Origin: Bordetella parapertussis | Lineage (GTDB): Bacteria > Pseudomonadota > Gammaproteobacteria > Burkholderiales > Burkholderiaceae_C | Assembly (NCBI GenBank): GCA_945900695.1 | Contig: CAMDJU010000146.1 | Span: 1 to 6,947 of the forward strand | Length of the DNA: 6,947 bases | Direction of reading: 5' to 3' | Part shown: in pieces, positions 5,374 through 6,947 of the stretch | How positions within the stretch are numbered: the first letter of the stretch is position 1 | Layout of the letters: every line of letters begins with the position of its first letter | The notes under the pieces: model-generated | Databases searched by the model: none | What the model was told of the DNA's origin: nothing | The model's input: the letters and a program-made list of their open reading frames with translations, nothing else | Made by a program: the position numbers and the translations under genes

Positions 5374-6947
5374 GGCTTGCCCGCCTGTTGCTGTTGGGCA
5401 TAGGCTTTTTGCAAGGCGGCGATGACTTGGTCGCGCTCGCCAAAGGCCTGCATCACCCCATCGCGCACCACCACCATGTGGGTGGCCATTTGCAACACCG
5501 ATTGGCGGTGACTGATGACCACGGTGGTGGTCTGGCGCTGTTTGAGTTGCGCCAAGCAGGCCATCAACGCCTTTTCACCTTCTTCGTCCAAATGTGAATT
5601 GGGCTCATCAAGCACCACCAAACGCGGGTTGCCGTAAATCGCACGGGCCAAACCGATGCGTTGGCGCATGCCGCCGGACACATGGGCCCCCGCCACGCCC
5701 AGTGGTTGGTCCAGCCCCAAAGGCCAGCTGCTGACCCAAGGGCCCAGGCCCACCAGCTCTACGGCTTGGCGCAGCAAGTCTTCATCCACCGGGCCAAAGC
5801 GGGTGATGTTTTGCGCCACCGTGCCATCCAGCAATTCGATGTTTTGCGGCAAATACCCCATGTGCGGCCCCAAGGCCTGCTTGTCCCAGGTGTAGAGGTC
5901 GGCACTGTCGAGCCGCACCTTGCCTTGGCTGGCGGGCAAGATGCCCACCAACAAACGCGCGATCGTGGTTTTGCCTGCACCTGACGGGCCCATCACCACC
6001 GCCAGCATGCCGGGCTGCAAGTCGATTTGCAAATTGCGAATCAGAAATTGCGATGCCCCTGGCAAACCGTAGCTCACCTGCTCCACCCGCAAATTCCCCT
6101 GGGGTGCAGGCAAGCTCAAACTGGGTTTTTTGGGCGTTTCAGTGGCCAAGGTTTTTTCCAGCTTGCGCCACAACAAACGCATTTGCATGATTTGCCGCCA
6201 CTGCATGACCACTTGGCTCAATGGCGATATGGCCCGTCCCCCCAGCACCGAGGCCACGATCATCATGGAGCCCGAGGCCGACATCTGCCCATTCAGCGTC
6301 AGCCAGCAGCCCAAACCCAGTAGCAAAGAGCTTTGCAGCGTTTGCACGCATTTGGAAAACGCCACACCCCGCCCAGCATGCACGGATGCGTCGGCCTGCA
6401 TCTGCAAATACGCTTGGTGGTGGGTTTGCCAACGCTGCGCCATGGCGTGACCCATGCCCATGGCCTGCACCACCACCGCGCTGCGCAAACCATTGCCCGC
6501 CGCTTGTTGGGCTTGGTACAAATGGGTGTTGGCTTGGGCCAGTGGCAAGCGGCTGTTGCGGTCGGTGAGCACCGCAGAGGCAGCGATCAACACCGCCGCT
6601 AAAAGCGTGGTGGCGGCCAGCCAAGGGTGAATGGCCAGCAACACAAACAACACCAACAGCGCAAACGGCGTGTCCAAGATCGCCACCATGGTCGACGAGC
6701 CCGCAAACGAGCGCAAGCTGGCCAAGTCTTGCAAGCTGGCCAAGTCTGCTGAGGGGGTGCGCGCCAATTGCGCCGCAAAGTAGCGGTCATGCAGGGTGGG
6801 TGCCCAATCGGCCTCGGCTTGGCGGCCGATGCCAAACAGCATTTCGCTGCGCACCCAGTCAATGACCGACAAGGCCGCATACACCACCACCGCCAGCGCC
6901 GTCAACGACAACAAGGTGTTGACGCTGCTGCTGTTGAGCACCCGGTC
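5370..6947 (-). CDS. PrtD-type type I secretion ABC transporter permease/ATPase (first of a tandem pair, 5' end outside window)
   Basis: The frame is open through the right edge. The first visible residues, DRVLNSSSVNTLL, match the family motif YDRVL, so about 40 N-terminal residues including the first membrane segment are missing; GTG 6941 is an internal codon. Of 525 visible residues, the membrane domain has segments near 11-32, 90-106, 108-127 and 204-219. The nucleotide-binding domain has Walker A GPSGAGKTT (320-328), Gln368 in GYLPQN, signature VSGGM (423-427), Walker B VVLDE with Glu448, D-loop HLD and His480. Catalytic residues are therefore present, but the signature differs from the LSGGQ of the downstream paralogue. 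A 6-residue duplication (DLASLQ/DLASLR, 68-79) lies before the second membrane hairpin. Its stop overlaps the next ABC gene by 4 bases. It is clearly related to that gene but diverged throughout, so this is not a recent duplication. It probably pairs with the second ABC subunit. Confidence 0.93.
   Translation of the reverse strand, partial: DRVLNSSSVNTLLSLTALAVVVYAALSVIDWVRSEMLFGIGRQAEADWAPTLHDRYFAAQLARTPSADLASLQDLASLRSFAGSSTMVAILDTPFALLVLFVLLAIHPWLAATTLLAAVLIAASAVLTDRNSRLPLAQANTHLYQAQQAAGNGLRSAVVVQAMGMGHAMAQRWQTHHQAYLQMQADASVHAGRGVAFSKCVQTLQSSLLLGLGCWLTLNGQMSASGSMMIVASVLGGRAISPLSQVVMQWRQIMQMRLLWRKLEKTLATETPKKPSLSLPAPQGNLRVEQVSYGLPGASQFLIRNLQIDLQPGMLAVVMGPSGAGKTTIARLLVGILPASQGKVRLDSADLYTWDKQALGPHMGYLPQNIELLDGTVAQNITRFGPVDEDLLRQAVELVGLGPWVSSWPLGLDQPLGVAGAHVSGGMRQRIGLARAIYGNPRLVVLDEPNSHLDEEGEKALMACLAQLKQRQTTTVVISHRQSVLQMATHMVVVRDGVMQAFGERDQVIAALQKAYAQQQQAGKP
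6713..6748. repeat. In-frame 18-bp tandem direct repeat inside the first ABC gene
   Basis: Two adjacent copies of gcaagctggccaagtctt (plus-strand reading) occupy 6713-6730 and 6731-6748, differing only in the last base. On the coding strand they give DLASLQ followed by DLASLR, immediately before the segment that aligns with LRQFVTG of the downstream paralogue. The copies are almost identical in DNA, which points to a fairly recent slippage duplication that kept the frame. Confidence 0.85.

Noticed and set aside
6939..6941. GTG at 6941 as the start of the first ABC gene
   Set aside because: The frame stays open to the right edge and the two upstream residues, Asp-Arg, complete the conserved YDRVL motif, so the gene is truncated by the window and does not start here.

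Overview
The window is about 60% GC with strongly G/C-biased third codon positions. The protein types and codon style fit a betaproteobacterium of the Burkholderiales, most likely Comamonadaceae-like. That assignment is inference, because no rRNA or other taxonomic marker is present.

Layout. Two plus-strand genes occupy the left end. The first is the 3' tail of a protein that begins outside the window (1-221). The second is a small exported protein with a ClpP/crotonase-like serine-protease signature (about 242-1009; a GTG start at 218 is also possible). Facing them, and filling the rest of the window, is one tightly packed minus-strand gene cluster, read from right to left. It contains a type I secretion ABC protein cut by the right edge (6947-5370), a second PrtD-like ABC protein (5373-3706), an HlyD/PrtE-family membrane fusion protein (3679-2345) and a TolC-family outer-membrane channel (2345-1014). 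The ABC/ABC and HlyD/TolC junctions overlap, and the ABC/HlyD gap is 26 bases. The two gene groups converge with only 4 bases between their stop codons.

How the parts work together. The minus-strand cluster encodes a complete type I secretion system: inner-membrane ABC exporter, periplasmic adaptor and outer-membrane duct. It is unusual in having two different half-size ABC subunits of the PrtD type, which suggests a heterodimeric exporter. The plus-strand tail ends in a dockerin-like G-D-V-D-G-S motif typical of surface or secreted proteins and could belong to a substrate, but only about 72 residues are visible. The ClpP-like exported protein is closely coupled to that gene.

There is no gene-free stretch longer than 300 bases. 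I see no tRNA, rRNA, CRISPR array, insertion sequence, riboswitch or convincing terminator. Promoters of both gene groups presumably lie outside the window.
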